Under the pieces are notes generated by a model, which saw only the letters and a list, made by a program, of their open reading frames with translations, made no database searches and had not been told where the DNA came from. From Prunella strophiata (taxonomy: Eukaryota; Chordata; Aves; Passeriformes; Prunellidae): a stretch of DNA of 64,000 nt. The first letter of the stretch is position 1, and each line of letters begins with the position of its first letter. Below, piece by piece: positions 21,292 to 36,200 of the stretch. The stretch lies in assembly GCA_036583965.1 (NCBI GenBank), contig JAZBQD010000026.1, forward strand, positions 2,601,400 through 2,665,399, read 5' to 3'. Position numbers and translations under genes: made by a program.

Positions 21292-24200
21292 CTGTGGAGG
21301 GAAAGCAGAGCTGGCTGAGTGCATGCCCGTCCCCCTGCTCCAGGATCAGGTTCAGAGCTGAAATCAATTTGTTAGGGACAGCATGGCTGGGGGAAAAAGC
21401 CCCATTGTTATCACCATCCCTAATGTGATGGCATTCAGCAGCCCATTACTGGAGAAACCATTTAGTAACAGCGTTTAGGGCTCAGTTCTCCTGAAGACTT
21501 GGCTATTGTGTTGCAGGCAGCATTTAGGTGAGTTGCCATGGCAACATGTACTCTACTGTGAAATTATTCCCAGGTATAAGTTACATCATCATTTGTCAGG
21601 TACCATTCATCTTCCCTTTGAAAGTCCCGCCTGTGGACCGTCAGCGTTTGTTTGCCTGGGAGAAAAACTCTGACATCATCTGGGCGACTTTCAGATTCTG
21701 CAAAGTAATTCTAAGCTAAAACAACATTACCAACACTTTCTAAGATGTGTTTCCTAAGTGGCTGGCTGAGCTCTGGGAATCAGATTTCTCTTTATGCCTC
21801 ATGACCTCGCAGCAAAGCCCTTCAGCTCAAAAACTTGGCCAGTGGCTTTTTCATGAACTTCTCCCGTGTCTCCCTCACTGAGGCCAAGCAATGAACTCCA
21901 GCACACTGCTGACCATTCTGTGAGGTATATTTATGTGCCCAAGCATACACTTGTAGTTCAGGAATGAACACACACAAGATCCTCATTCAAATGCTGACAG
22001 TAGATAAATAAATGTAAGATATTTTACCATCTGCTGTTTCCCAGAGGACGTCGTTGTAAATGGCTTCTCGGCGCTTCACATCCAGCTCCTGGCTTGCCTG
22101 TCTGTTCAGGGCCAGGGCCTGCACCTGGCTCTCTGTCAGGGTTAAGTTTTCTTTCCACTGGAAAGCAAAAAATCCAAAACCTTCTTGGCACTGATCGTTT
22201 GAACAAAAACCTGACAGTAACTGAGGCTCTGTGTCATGTTCTCAGTTGCACCAAGAGTTAAACCAGCCCAACTTCCAGTCAGTGAAAACTGCTTCACAAC
22301 CAGAACCAGGAGTTATTAGTTATTCTAACTGGCAATTAGCAATCCACAAAATACAATAACTACCTGTCTGTAATTACCATTCTTATTTCTAGAAAAACCA
22401 GCATTTTCAGAGCACAGCAAATACTTATGAATTTAAACTGCCACTGCTGTAAGGCTCTGTGCCAGCTACACACCACCAAGGGTTACTGCAGGGATAAAGG
22501 TCACTACCAACGGGAAACTGATGCTCATTAATAATGCAATTCATTAGCTGAATGACCATTTGCAGTAGGAGTATCTTTGTTTAAAAATGTTTAATGTTTT
22601 CCACTCCTGATCTAAGCCCAGGGTTATCCATTGCACTCACTATGGCTGAAATGATGTCTTCAAGGGGCTGGATTCTTGCTGCAGCCACACTGTTGGTTGC
22701 TTCCACTACCTTCTCTCTTCCTTGGTTGATGAGGTCCTGAGAAAACACCAGAACACCAGTTATAAAGCACAGAAACAACAAACACATTTCTTCCCCAACC
22801 TTCTTAATCTTTCTATTGTACATACCTAGACTTCAATTACCTTTCTGCTCTCAATTTGCACAAGTCAATGAGTCTAAGCTGCCACCCATGTGAGTTTCAG
22901 CACAGAGCAGTTGAACATGTATAAACCTGGCAATTTGTAGACAGCATTTGTAAAAACCTATTTTTGTACCCATAGGTTTTCAGACCAGCATGAGAATGGT
23001 AAAAACCCAGGTAAATTTTCTACTATACAAACTTGAAGATGTTACAGTTTCAAAAGTGGTAACTAAAGTCTGCAAAGAATGCAGATGATGCTCCAGAATC
23101 CTGATAATCTACCCAGTATAGGTTTATATACATGCAAGTTAAACTTTAGTACAGCTACATGCAAAAAAAACCACCCCAAGCCTCCAAAAATATAAAAATA
23201 TTTCAGACTGACATTATCCACAATTTGTGCTGCAGTAACACAGGCATGCTGTGCTCCTTACCTCCAGCTGTTGGTTACTCATTGCTGACAGAGCACCCAA
23301 ATTGTAAGGAATATATGTCTGAGAGTTGAAATTGGTGGGCATCGTGTTGGTCCCTGTGGGCATGTTGAAACGCATGGTCATGCCCTGAAAAACACAAAGG
23401 GCACTGGTCACTGACTCTGATAACTCTGCAATAACCACACAGCCAAAGCAGCCCCCAGAGACAGCCACAGGCCCTGAACATTGACCATGGAGGTCTCCAA
23501 ACCTCAGCTCTGAACCCCAGAGTCACAGAGGAACTCAAGTTCCAGTCTTGAATAATCTCTAAGTTTAGCTTGTCAATATTTGATATATAAATGACCACAA
23601 CTTATTAGCACAGCTTAAGTTGGTTAAGATAATTTTTTATACAGAAAACCCACTAGTTCATGTTGAGTTTGACCAGCCTGTAATGAAATTCTGAAGAAGT
23701 AAAATGCACAATTTATTAGCAGGAATGTAAAGCTCATTGCCCATTTGGATTTCTGATAGGGCAACTTCAGATTTTACTCTTTATCTCCCTATTTCTTTTC
23801 CCTCCCCAAACCTTTTCATCAGTTCACTCAAGGTGGTCAGTGGAAATTTATACACCCACTTTTTGTACTTTTAGTGGAAGGCTTTTGAAGGTGCCTGGCT
23901 CACTGAAATTCAAAAGTAATTTGGGGTTAACACCAACAAATCTGATTGAGAATTTCAACCTTGGTGGCATCTCATTAACTTCCCTTATGACCCTGCCAAG
24001 GGTAAAGGCACAGCTTTTGTTTTAGCAACACAAAGAGCTTTGGTGCACCTCACACACTCAATTAGTGGGGATAAATCACCATCAACTGTATCTGATACAA
24101 TACAGGGCACAGAGCAACAAAATGGGAACAGGGTTCCACCTTATTGTAATTTCCCTGATTTCTGTTGTATTATTAAGTATTGTTTATATGTTAATGTGTG

Positions 24201-27200
24201 TATTAGCTAAGGAAGGTAACACTGTCACACAGAGCCCCTCACAGGGACACTCTCAAATGGGAAAAGAGGGATTACACAGGACATAAATTGAGTTTTAATA
24301 TAAATTAGAAAAAAATGCAGGTGTAAAAGTAACTTGTAAATTAAATAACAAAGCAAACACACAGAAAGAACCAGCACTGAAGGAGCAAAAAAGACACATT
24401 ATCTCCATTTTACCTACATCAAGATTTGCTTTACATATTTATTTCTTGGTCTATAACTAAAGACAAACTGAAAAGACAAACTAAAGACAAACTGAAAAGA
24501 TAGTTGGAACTCTAAACCTGGAAAGGTTATTTTCATATACATAAACCAGATTAAACAGGTTTACCTTCTTTTCTGCTTCATATTCTGCCCAGGCTGCCTT
24601 CCTCTCTTCTTCAGTGAGTTCCTCTTCCTCCTTATGGTCCAGGAGTGAATCATGTTCGTGGTACCCAACTATGTACTCCTTGTTGATCTGGAGCAGCTCT
24701 GCCAGGATTGTGTCCTGTTCAAAGGAGGAGATGAAGGAGGAGTCACTCACCAGCTCTGCCCTGTGTCTCCCCTCCCCATTCCACACACACAGCTATGAGC
24801 ACTCCACAGCACAATAAAACTTGAAAATCATTGAAAAGTACAATTCTCCTCAGAGGGAGAGCAATGGATTAACAATCTGTTGCAGATATGACAGTGCAGT
24901 CACTTAATAAACCACAGGAATGCGCTCAGATTCCACAACAACAAATGCACCTAAAAAGAATGGAATGTTCTCAGTGGCTTCTCCTTTGCTTAGGCTGGAC
25001 AACAGACAGGACCCATCAATACATCTGCATTTATTATACAGAAACAGCATCTCTACAGCTTTCAAACACTGAGCACTACTTTGGGTCCAACATCTCCCAT
25101 TTTTTTAAGTCAAACCTTTTTGCCTGATGGGCAAGGTGATGGTGCAGAAGATGAAGAGAAAGATCCCCACAGGACTATGAAGAACTGCTCCTGCTGCACC
25201 TCAGGAGCTCCTTTTCTAAGGTCATTCTTGAACAGGGCTTTTTACATGACTTGTGTGGCTGATGAGCTCCATGAAGTAAGGAAGTTCCAACACATCTCAG
25301 CATTCAGGCTAAAATTCCTAATATGAAAACATCACTGGACCACTCCTGAGAGGAATTACAGTCCAGGAGTTGTCTGAGCCCCTCCAGGTGCTGCCCTCAC
25401 TGTGCCAGGGTTTGCACAGCAGGAATCCAGCCAGTCCCACCCTGGCATTTTATAATCTCAGCTGAACAATGACTGAAAAAAGTACCCACAAACAAACAGA
25501 TTTTTGCAGCCACTCTGGGAACTGAGTGTGGAAGTCCTGACCAGGGGTTCTGTCACAGCAGCTCCACAAAGCTGCTTGTTCTCTGTGTGTGTGAACAGCT
25601 AATTCCATTAACCAATTACCACTGAGCTGCTCTTTGTCCCACCCTCCCCCTGTTTGGTGTGAACCATTGTCCTCATCACCAAAAAATAAATCCACCTTAC
25701 ACATAAAAAACCATCAAAATAATTACTTCTTTATATTTGTTTAGCTTGTTGATAGAATAATGATTATCAATTGGTTTGTAAGCTTTAGGATGAAATCATC
25801 CTGGTGATGAATGAAAATATGAAGAGAGATTGAAAAAGGGGTTTGAATTTTAAAAAAGACATTTGTCTTTTTCAAATCCTGATGGAAATTAAATGCTTAT
25901 GGAGAGATCAGTGTATTAGAAAGGAAATCTTCCATGAAGGAATGCAAGTTATGTTGTAATTCACAGGTTTTTCTCAACCAGCTGAACATTTAATACTAAA
26001 GTTAAAAATAAAAAAAAAAAAAATTAAATAAGGAGCAAATTCTTCTAATTCTGAGACCAAAATTCACAAAGTTGTCCCCGAGTATGGAAGCACAGTAAAC
26101 CACATGTCTCTGTCCTGAGGTAGTATAAAATACTGATATCCATATCCATTGAACATGAACTATGACTTTAATCTGCTTTTCCAATCTGCCTCACATGACC
26201 TCAACTGAGCCAAGTTTTCATTTCACATCAATAAAAAAGTGACTTCAAGTCCAATTCCCTCAATGAGGAATGGGGAATGAGCCCAGGGCAGGGGGCAGCA
26301 GCAGGGCCAGGTCTGAGGGACACCCAGTGCCCCAACACTGCCCTTGTCCAGCTCATGGGCTGTACTGAACTATTCAGGAAATTCAAATGTCCCTATTTCT
26401 AATACTTAAATACAGCAAAGGTGACCAAGTGATAAGACAACCTTTTTTGGACTGAAATTCCAAAGCAGCCCTTTCCAGCTGGGCAGGGATAGAGGATGAA
26501 TGAAATCAAACAATGGAAGTTAAGAGTAAATAATTCATGTGAACCACACTGGTATTACAAATATTCTGCTAACCCCAAGTATCTGCAGAGCTGAAAACCA
26601 GAAGCTGTTCCTGAGGGCTGAGGGCAGAGCCCTGGAGCTGGGGCTGTAGCAGCACAGGCACTTTTTCCCTGAGAATCTCCACACCCCAAGGTCTTGTTAA
26701 ACCACAGAGGGCAGAAAACTGCTTCTCCAACTCAAACTGGACATGAAACTTGGATAAACTTCCAGGAAAACAACAGACTGCACATCTGCACTGTCATTTT
26801 TGTAGAAAATAAAAGCATTCAACACCTTCTCCCCTCTTAACAGCACTTTCCAAGAAAACTGGTCTTGGACTCAAAGCTGGATGTTGTAAAGCCAAAATTC
26901 TCAAGGATCTAGTTTAAAACCAAGCAGCATTTATTTCTTCACTTGCTGACTTTTAAAACAATACAGAAGCAATTCTCCTATCCTATTTAAAACACAGGAA
27001 TTAAATATTTGGTTTTTTTCTTCCATCCAGGAAGTTAAAAAGGAGTTAGAAGAAGCCCAACACTCAGCTCTGAATTATTCCTCAACCCACACCAATCCTG
27101 GCTCACGGATTCCTGAAGACCCTTCCCACTGTGGGATGCCACTGGAGCCAGGCAGGTTTCTGAGAAGAAAACCCAATTATCCCCACAGGTTTTTCCACAT

Positions 27201-30200
27201 TCATGCTCAGATGGTTGGAGAAGAGATGGAACACATTTCTCCTAATTCCTGTTCACATTTCCCTCCAGAAAGGGGCAGTTCTAAAAGGTGCATTTTCAAA
27301 CCTCCTTGTCCCCATGTTCTGAGGGTTCTGCTCTCCCCTTCCACTCTAAAATAATGTAAAAGCACAAAAAGTGGTATTTTTTACTCTGCCCTCATGTAAC
27401 AGGATCTTAAAGAGAATTCTTATCTCTAAATGCTGTGTAATTACTTGATGTTACAATAAAATGTGTTCCTATCAACAGTTTTTTTAATCAACTTTAAAAA
27501 ATGCTGTATGTTGTTAAATAAATTGTTAAGGAGATTTATAACCAAGCTGAATCATGGAGCTTTGCTAAAATCACACTGAATAAGGAATAGTTAACTTAGT
27601 TCATGGCTGAGGAACCTTGCACAGATTAATTTACTTGATTATTTACAGCTTTTTCAGCCATCAAACAAAAAGGAATTAGAAATTTGCACACAACATGTAC
27701 TGAGATGCACATCTTCAGAAGGACAAAATACCATCTGCTAAAACCATGAGAAAACACCAAAATAAGTCCAGTCCCCAGATTTGCTCTATTTACAGGCAGG
27801 AAATGGTTAAATATTGGTTAAATAATGGTTAAATATTCATCTTGACTTGCACAAACCTTACACTGGTGATGGCATTAATCTGGAACTTAATACTGAGTGA
27901 TGGAGCAAGTTTTGAGTTTATAAACATATTCATTAACTGATTTATTTTTGCAATAGAAAACCAGAAACCTTCAAAATATAATTATTGCATTGGACTGATC
28001 AATGTTTCAAGTTAACAGATTCAGTTGCTTCACAAGTTTTTGGGTTATTTTTACTTTTTTTTAAAATAAGAAGCAGCATTAGCAAAAGGATGATGCATTG
28101 GCTCTGTTTGTGGAGGCACAAATGCACAAAGCATGAAATAACTAAGAATGTAAAAAAAGGATAAAATACTATTAATTATATAATATAATGCCCAGACACT
28201 GCAGAGTGACCAAACCACAGAAATTTAACCAGTTCATGGCCACTCCCTGATGTGTTCCAAATGCCAAGAAGCAGAGAATTCCACAACAGCTGAAGCATGA
28301 ATTGGTCTTTCAGCAGCCCACAAACACAGAGACTATAAATGAAACATAAACCCACAGCCTAATCTTAAATACAAACTGACCTGGAGAAAAAGAATAAAAT
28401 AGTGGAACTAGTTATTCTTTCCCTTGAAGTTTATTCTTACCTAAGTACAACTTTTCCCTTATCTCTACTAAAGGAAGTTAAAAAGGGAACTAAAACCCAA
28501 GAAGTCCTGGCAAAGGAAAACATGGACTAAGATGACCTCCAGTGCCACCTCACAGATGTGTTCTCACAAACTGAGGTTCTGCTGGGTCTCACCAGCACCC
28601 ACTCAGATGCTAATTTTAATTTTCCACAGTTTCATGCAGTAAAACTTCTATTCATTCAAAATGTGTGAAAAAGTGTCTTTGTTCTGACTTAAAAGTTGGG
28701 TCTTTTAATAAGAATCTTTCTCTCATAATGTCAATTACACTGAGGGGAAACTCCTCACCCAGCTCATTACAGGTTTGTTGTATTAATTATGGATTTTATT
28801 GTGTTTCCTACTCTTCACCTCCACTCCAAGTGGCCAGCACTGCTCTACACTAAAAACCTGGAACACATTTCAACAGAGCCAAGTTGTTTTTTTTACAGCA
28901 CAAAGCTCCTGCTGATGGCCACCACTCACTTTTGGCAGCATGGGGGTGTCCCTCTTCTTCTTTCTTCTCTGAGTTGGGGTCATCCAGCAGGTCTGGCTCG
29001 AAGGTGTAGAGCTCAGTGAGCTCGTTCATGGTGAAGTGCCGCTCCACCTGCTGCTGGTCCACCACCCTGAAGGACAGCGACTGCTTCGTCACCTGCCGGT
29101 CGTAGATCTTGTCCTCCATGGTTCCCTGCACACAAACACACACACACTGCTCACCCACAGGTGTAAAAAAGCCAAAATAAACACCCAGCAGTTCTCTGTG
29201 CCTTGTTCCCTTGACTGTGTTTCTGCCACTTTCGAGCCCTTTGTTTGCTGAGCAATAAAAGGAAAAACCTGCTGGAAGCAGCACAGCAGGAGTTGTGCAT
29301 GGGACAGATGTCATCTAGCTGTTGACTAGAGGAAGAAAATTGGTCTTTTAGTGGTGTTTTTAAGAGAACCAGTTTTGCTTCAATTCCCCAAAGCAGGATT
29401 TTGACCAAAAAATGGCAATTTTCACAGCATGTACCTTATTTTGCTGCTTTGAGCAGCCTGTGAAAAGGAAAACAGATACCATATCACTGTGGTGGAGGGG
29501 AGAGGGGAAGGGAGGCAGTCAAGCCTAATTCACCACAGCTGTGTACAAAAAAATTAGATCTTTGATGAAAAAAAGGAAAATTACTTATTTTTTGAAAAAA
29601 AAAGATGACTGAGAAGGACGAGAACAGCACAGCCTGTTCTGAACAGCATAATTTAAAAAGGATATCAACAGTTCAAAAGTGCACAGAGAAAACTACAAAA
29701 ATAAACTGCAGCCTGAAGAAAAACCCCATTTGGGACAGTAACATGTCCCAGACAAGGATCTGCTTCAGCTGGGATGGGAAGAGTGACTGGATCAAGGGCT
29801 AAATGGTACTGGGAAAGGTCTCCAGGCTCCTCTGTCACACCTGAGGAACCAGAAGCTGAAGAGGCATTTCCAAACAGAAACCATGGCCCTACATAAAGCA
29901 CAGATCAGTGTCCACCCCAGCTATTACCCATCTTTAACATCTGCAGGGGGTGATATGACTTTTCAAGTCAGGACTGGATGCCTTTTTATAAAAATTAACT
30001 TGTAATGTGGTTTCATTGCAGGTGGACCATCAAGGTCTGCAGAAGGAGCTGCCCTGGGCAGGGCTATTCCCTAACAAAAACACCACCATCCTCTGCAGGG
30101 ACAGAGTTTTTAGAGGTGTGCAAATTAAAAAGGCTGAGACTCCTGTTCTGAGTCTGGGTCTGGACACGTGAATCACTGCTGGAATTCCAGAATTTGGGTT

Positions 30201-33200
30201 AATGAAGTGCCAGACAAGGGGGACTTGACAGGAAATAATGTGAAATTTATTTTACCCCTCTTTCCTCTATGAGCTGCTTCAGAGGCCAAACCCTGCTCCA
30301 GATCAGAGCTGGAATATGACTGGATCAACTTGGGTCACTACAGACCCCACCAGCAGCCCAAACAGGCACAGTCCCCACAGTCCCAGCTCCCAAATCTGAC
30401 TGCAGGATGGAACAGCACAGAAACAGGAACAAACCTGAGCCAAGAACCTGTACACAAACACAGGCTTGTTCTGCCCGAAGCGATAAACCCTGAAGATGCT
30501 CTGGATGTCATAGGAGGGGTTCCAGGAGGCATCAAAGATGATGACTCTGTTAGCAGCCACCAGGTTTATTCCCAGGGAACCTGCTTTAGTGGATATGATA
30601 AACAAGCGGCCTCTGGAACACAGAGAAATTGCAAAATTTGAGTATTTTGGAAAATAGCTGCTTGTTCATACACTGAAATAACTTTAAAACTTCATTAAAA
30701 TAATGTATCAACATGAAACAGACACAGATTTTACAAGAACAACACTTCTAGCAAAACATACACTCCCAAAAATACACATCAAGGTCTTTTGCAAATTAGC
30801 TGTTAAGAAAAACTGGTGGGGAAGGAAAAACTTTGGGGTTTGCATTTTCAAGCTCTAATGAAGTTAGTTATATCAAATTAAACCATCATTTTAAACAGGC
30901 AGATTCCATGCCATAGAAACTCTTTCCTGGCCTGCAAACTTTCAGGGTAACTCTCCAATGACACTGTCTCTTTGATATATCTGGGTTTTTTGAGATTCAG
31001 AAAAATCTCACTCTGGTTCCCCTTGGAACCAGTTCTTGACATACACCTGACAGAATAAACTATTTTAAAGTATTAACACTGAATTAGTTCACTTTTTAAT
31101 TTAACTTTTTTCCCCCTGCACATTATAAATGACTGCACCATGATTACATACTTTATTTTTTAAACAAATCTAGGAAGGTGAAGCTCCTTAATTTCATTCA
31201 AATACAAGTTTGTACCTCTCTATCTAAATCAGACTTCAAAGTCCCATTTTGGAGGAGCAGTGGAGGGCTGGGAGCCAATTCTGGAGGCAGCTGAAAGAAT
31301 TAATTTGTTCCTGAGTGGCCCAGGGACTGCACACCCTTTCCTAGATCCTTGTATCCTTTAAGTACTTGCAATAAAACCACTGTCTCTGATTTAAATTGGT
31401 TACAATCTACAAGGACAATGAAAAGAGCAAGGAAACTCTGCTGAGTACAATGGGATTAATCTGAAGTCAGTAACACATTCCTGCAGGTTTTCTGTGTGAG
31501 CTCTGATCATCATTTGCCTGGTGCTGAGGTCATTAAGCTAATAAAAGTAATAATAATTAGGGAACAAAAGAAAGAAAAATAGGAAAATAAAGCATATATA
31601 TCTCAGGAGAGATCTCACCTCACATTAGTTTCATCATTAAACTCCTCAGCCCATTTCTTTCTGGACTGAGCTGTGGTTGAGCCATCCAAGCGATAATAAT
31701 CAATATTTCTGAACCATTTTCCTTCACCTGCAAATGTAACAGCCAAGTTATGAAAATGCTGATAGTGTAAATAACCAGACTGGTAACCAACTGGAACTTA
31801 AAGACATAAATTTATAATCAAAAAATAGTTCTAAGGTTAAATTTAAATTTAATTATTTGAAAATACCTGAGCTTTTTTGGAGGGGGGAAGTCCTCCCTAT
31901 TTTTCACACTTTCTAGCTGTATTTATAAATTTGCAGAGCTATGCCTTAACTTGGAGCCAAAGTTAATTTTAGAAGTCCCAAAGATGTTGTTACATCTCAT
32001 CTTTGGTGCTGTAGCACTAATTGCACTTTTCCAGTGGATCCAGGTAGGTTCACATTACAGCACCAGTGTCAGTCAGTTTCCCACACAACCAGCACTGAGA
32101 AATCAATGCTCCAAAGGAGATTTGAAAGGTCAAACTCCTTTTGGAACTGAAATCCAGCAAAATCTTTGGGTTTAATTACCCTGTGAGTTACAGCAACTTC
32201 TTGTCAGATTGGGGAAAAAAAAACTACAGCTGATGGAGGATTTTCTTCTCCCAGTAATCTTCCATCTTATCTGGCCATCAAGGTATTTGTACACAAAATT
32301 CATATCCCTGAGCCATCAATCATAAAGAAAACAATGGTTCTGGGAGCAGCATTGCTCAATTCAATCCATTGTGAGAGGCAGACTGGTGGGTTCTGTCAGG
32401 AAAGGTGAATCTTGCCATGATTTAGTTTTGCTGGCCAGAACTACCACACATGAAAAACCCCAACCTCTTTAAAACCTCAGAATAAAGGCACAACTCCTCA
32501 AAAAGACACCTTTTAATGGCTGAGATTACAAAATTCAGAATAGGAAGCAACAGGCAGGAACAATAAATCTGTGAGAGACACATCCTGGAGATCTCCAGTC
32601 ACCACCACTGAGCCACTTCTCCCTTATCTCAAGTGCAAACAAATGGAAGTTGGTGAGAGACTGGAAAGGAAATGCAAACTTGAAAGAGTTCTTCAATCCA
32701 CATGTCCTGGGAATGAAACTCTGGGGAAGGAGGAACAGCACCCTCAAGAGCTCTGGGAACATCTTAGTGAGGCATTCCATGCCATTTGAGCATCACTGGG
32801 ATAATAATTAATTCAATACTTGCTCCCTATGAAATCCATAAGCCAACCTGCTCCTGTGCATGTAAAGGCTAAATTCACATTTTCCACGCTGGTTTAAAGC
32901 AGCCTCATTTCCCTTCACTCTCTCTCTCCCAGAAGAAAGGATCAGGATTTGCCACACACCAGAATTTAACATCATTCTTGTGCAGAATTTAACAAAATGC
33001 CTTCTTCTCAGATGTGAACATTTAATCTGCTTAGGCTACAAGAAGCTTGGATGATAGAGAGTGAAATCAGAGAGTCCATAAAGGGAGAGCAGAACCCTCC
33101 TGCAGGGGAGCCCAAAACCCTGCCAGCCCCAGGGGCAGTCCAGAGCATGCAATATCCTCATGGAAACACTGATTTCAAACCATTCCACAGGTACTGAACA

Positions 33201-36200
33201 GAGACTTGTGAAAGAGCTCTGAGCATTGCAGTTGTTTAAGGACACACTCACCTTTGTAGATAGGAGGCTGATCTCTGTCAGATTTCTCCCTGTTAGCCAG
33301 CTCCAGGAAATCTTCTATCAAATCCAGAGATATTAGGGACTGGCTGAACACTAGGCTGAAAAAAGAAACAGGGAAACACAAAATTCATCTCTGGAGTTAT
33401 TTTAATTATTGCACCACTTCATTTTTATTCCCTCTTCCCTCTGATATGACCTTTGAGACAAACAGAACAAGACTTCAGTGGAGCACATGCAGGTGTGGGA
33501 AGATCCCTGCTTCATGAGTGCACCATGCTTGTCTGCTTCAGAAAACAGCAGAATGAAGAGTGGATGGATGGGGAACACTGTCAGACTAATATATTTTATT
33601 TATATATATATAATATATTCCTTAAGTCTTTAATGACATGTCCAAAACTTACACTTTGTCTCCCAGCTCCTCTGCCATTCGAAGAATTTCAAAGAGCAGC
33701 ACCATTTTCCCAGAATGTTCCAACACCTCAGCATCTGCATCAGTGACAAAATCCTTGTACCAGTCTGGAGCTGGGCTACCAGGATTGGAAGAGGATGTAG
33801 CTTTGCCTATTAAAAAAAAAAAAAAAAAAAAAGAAAAAGAAATAAAAATCAAACATGGGAACATGGTCTTCATTTAAATGCTCTGAATGTCTGAATAACA
33901 GGATTGTTCCCTCAATATCAGATTTAACTGGTATGAAAAGAGTTAAAGAAGCAAAGAAAATACAGCCTTTGCACTATCAGCAATTACAAGAGTTTAAATA
34001 TTTAAGGGATGCAGAGTCAGCCTGCCTATAATGTAATTCCTTTAACACATTTAATCTCTTTGTGTAAATGTTTTACATACAACACCCTCCACCCCTTACA
34101 CATTTACAAGATGTCGCCATTGGGATGGGGGCAAAAAAAAAAAATTTCTCACCTGAACTCTCCCAAAAATTTTAAATTACTTCGGGAAAGAGATGAGACA
34201 CACATGAAATAACAGAATAAGAAAATTATCTCTGTGATACCAGATACAAGACAAAAGTTAGATTATTACAGGAAAAAACCCAAAAATTAAGTGTGCAGCT
34301 GTAAGAAGTTTGAATAACAACTTTAAAGAGGTCTTGTGTTCCTGCTGCGCTGGATCTGCTTGCTCAGCATCCAATTCAAATTCCAGATGCAACAAATTAT
34401 GACAGATATATTTCCTAATCTTTCCATTAATCTTCCAGGTTATATAATTTTGTACTTCTAAATTTAAAAATTTCACTGTGCAGCTTCCCTGCCTCAAAAT
34501 GCCTGAGTTCTAAGTTGATGCCCCTTGTTTTTCCAGGATAAATACATAATGAGAAGTAGCAGAAGCTGTAACTGTGAATTAAGGAATTTGCCATTCTGCC
34601 ACACAGCAGAATTCCTGACAGCCCTCTCAAATTGCCTTTTGCAAAACGAAGCTGCCTCACATTTTCACCACTCTGTGTTATCCTCACCTTCATCTGACTT
34701 TGTTGATGCTGGGTTGTTCGTAAGATCTTCTACATTTCCTTCCCCACCTCCACGTGATCTTGAATTCCAGACTTTAATGACTTCAACATCATTATCACTG
34801 CCACTTCCACTCGAGCTACACTCTTTTGTCACCTTTTTCCCCTTGGATTTTTTTTTCCTAAAAAGCAACATTATACACCCCATTATTTTTTTTTATAAAT
34901 CCCACTGAAAGAAACACATTCTAACAGACACATAAAATACAAAATGAACATTCACTTTATAGAAATCACTTCTGTTCTATAAGGAAAACAACACTAACAA
35001 ACTAAATAAAAGGTCAATTACTTTGTATAATCATCAGAACTTAAGCTCATGGAAGTTTCATCGGAATCTGAAGCTATGAAGTCATCCATGCTGTCTTCAT
35101 CAAAATAGCCCTCAAAAGAGAAAAAACAGAAATTATTAACTTTGTTCACCCAGAAGCTTTTATTAAACCTTTAGCCATCTGCTTACTCTTCATTTAAACA
35201 ATGGTGAGTTCTGCAAAGGCCTGGCCTTGCAAAATGTTTTAAGAATGACAACATACCCAGCAAGAAAAATATGACAAAACCAGCAGCAAAATGACCCCAC
35301 AGCAACAAAGATTTCCATTAATTTGACGAAACTTTACCTAGAGTTTGGCAGAGCTTATTTGGAAAGTTCTCAAGTGAGAGTATTTTGATATATCTAATTT
35401 ACCTTATTTTCTTTGCTAATATAGTCCAGCTGCAAACACCAAGGGTGAGTCCAGATTCTGCTCAACATCTGGAAATCCTGGAATAGTTTAGCTCCAGCTT
35501 TGCCTCTTCCACCTTCATTGCCACCACCTACACCTGACAATAAAGTTCAGGTTTTAGAGTGAGCCCTGAAGTGAGTTTGCCACACTCTGCTCTCCTTTGA
35601 AGAGCCCAGCAGAGCAGATCTGAGTGTTCTTTCCAGCTGCACATCATACTGCAACATCTCTTGTAAAAGGGCTCAAATTACTCACTCACAGCCATTTTTT
35701 CTCCCAGTTAAAGTTGTCAAAATTAGATTTTCTCCTTTTTCTTGATAATGAGAAACATGATTATATTTTTTACATAAAAGCACATTGCTCCCCAGCACAG
35801 GAACATACACAGATCCTCTTAGAAAGACAGGCTTGTCTATTTAGGTTTTGTAAAAGCAGCCCAAGGTGGAAAATACAAAATAACATTTGCATTTGGGTCT
35901 CAATGAATCTAACTAGTCTAAACTACCTTTAGTACCTACTGTATCTGTATTGGTGTGTCTCACCCTTCACATGAGACTGAAAATGGAATAAAAGTTTTGA
36001 AAAAGCCTCTCAGTTGCCCCATCTCTGGGTCAGAAAAGGGCTTAAACTGACAACCTGTAATGATGCAGTATTCTACTACAAAAAAAAACCTAAAAACCCC
36101 AGCCTGTTTTTTTGTTGTCCAAGCACTTTAATGCACAGGACAATGTTCAGAAAGTTGATTTTCACCTAGCAACTGTGGCAAAATGCCCCTTATTAAATGC

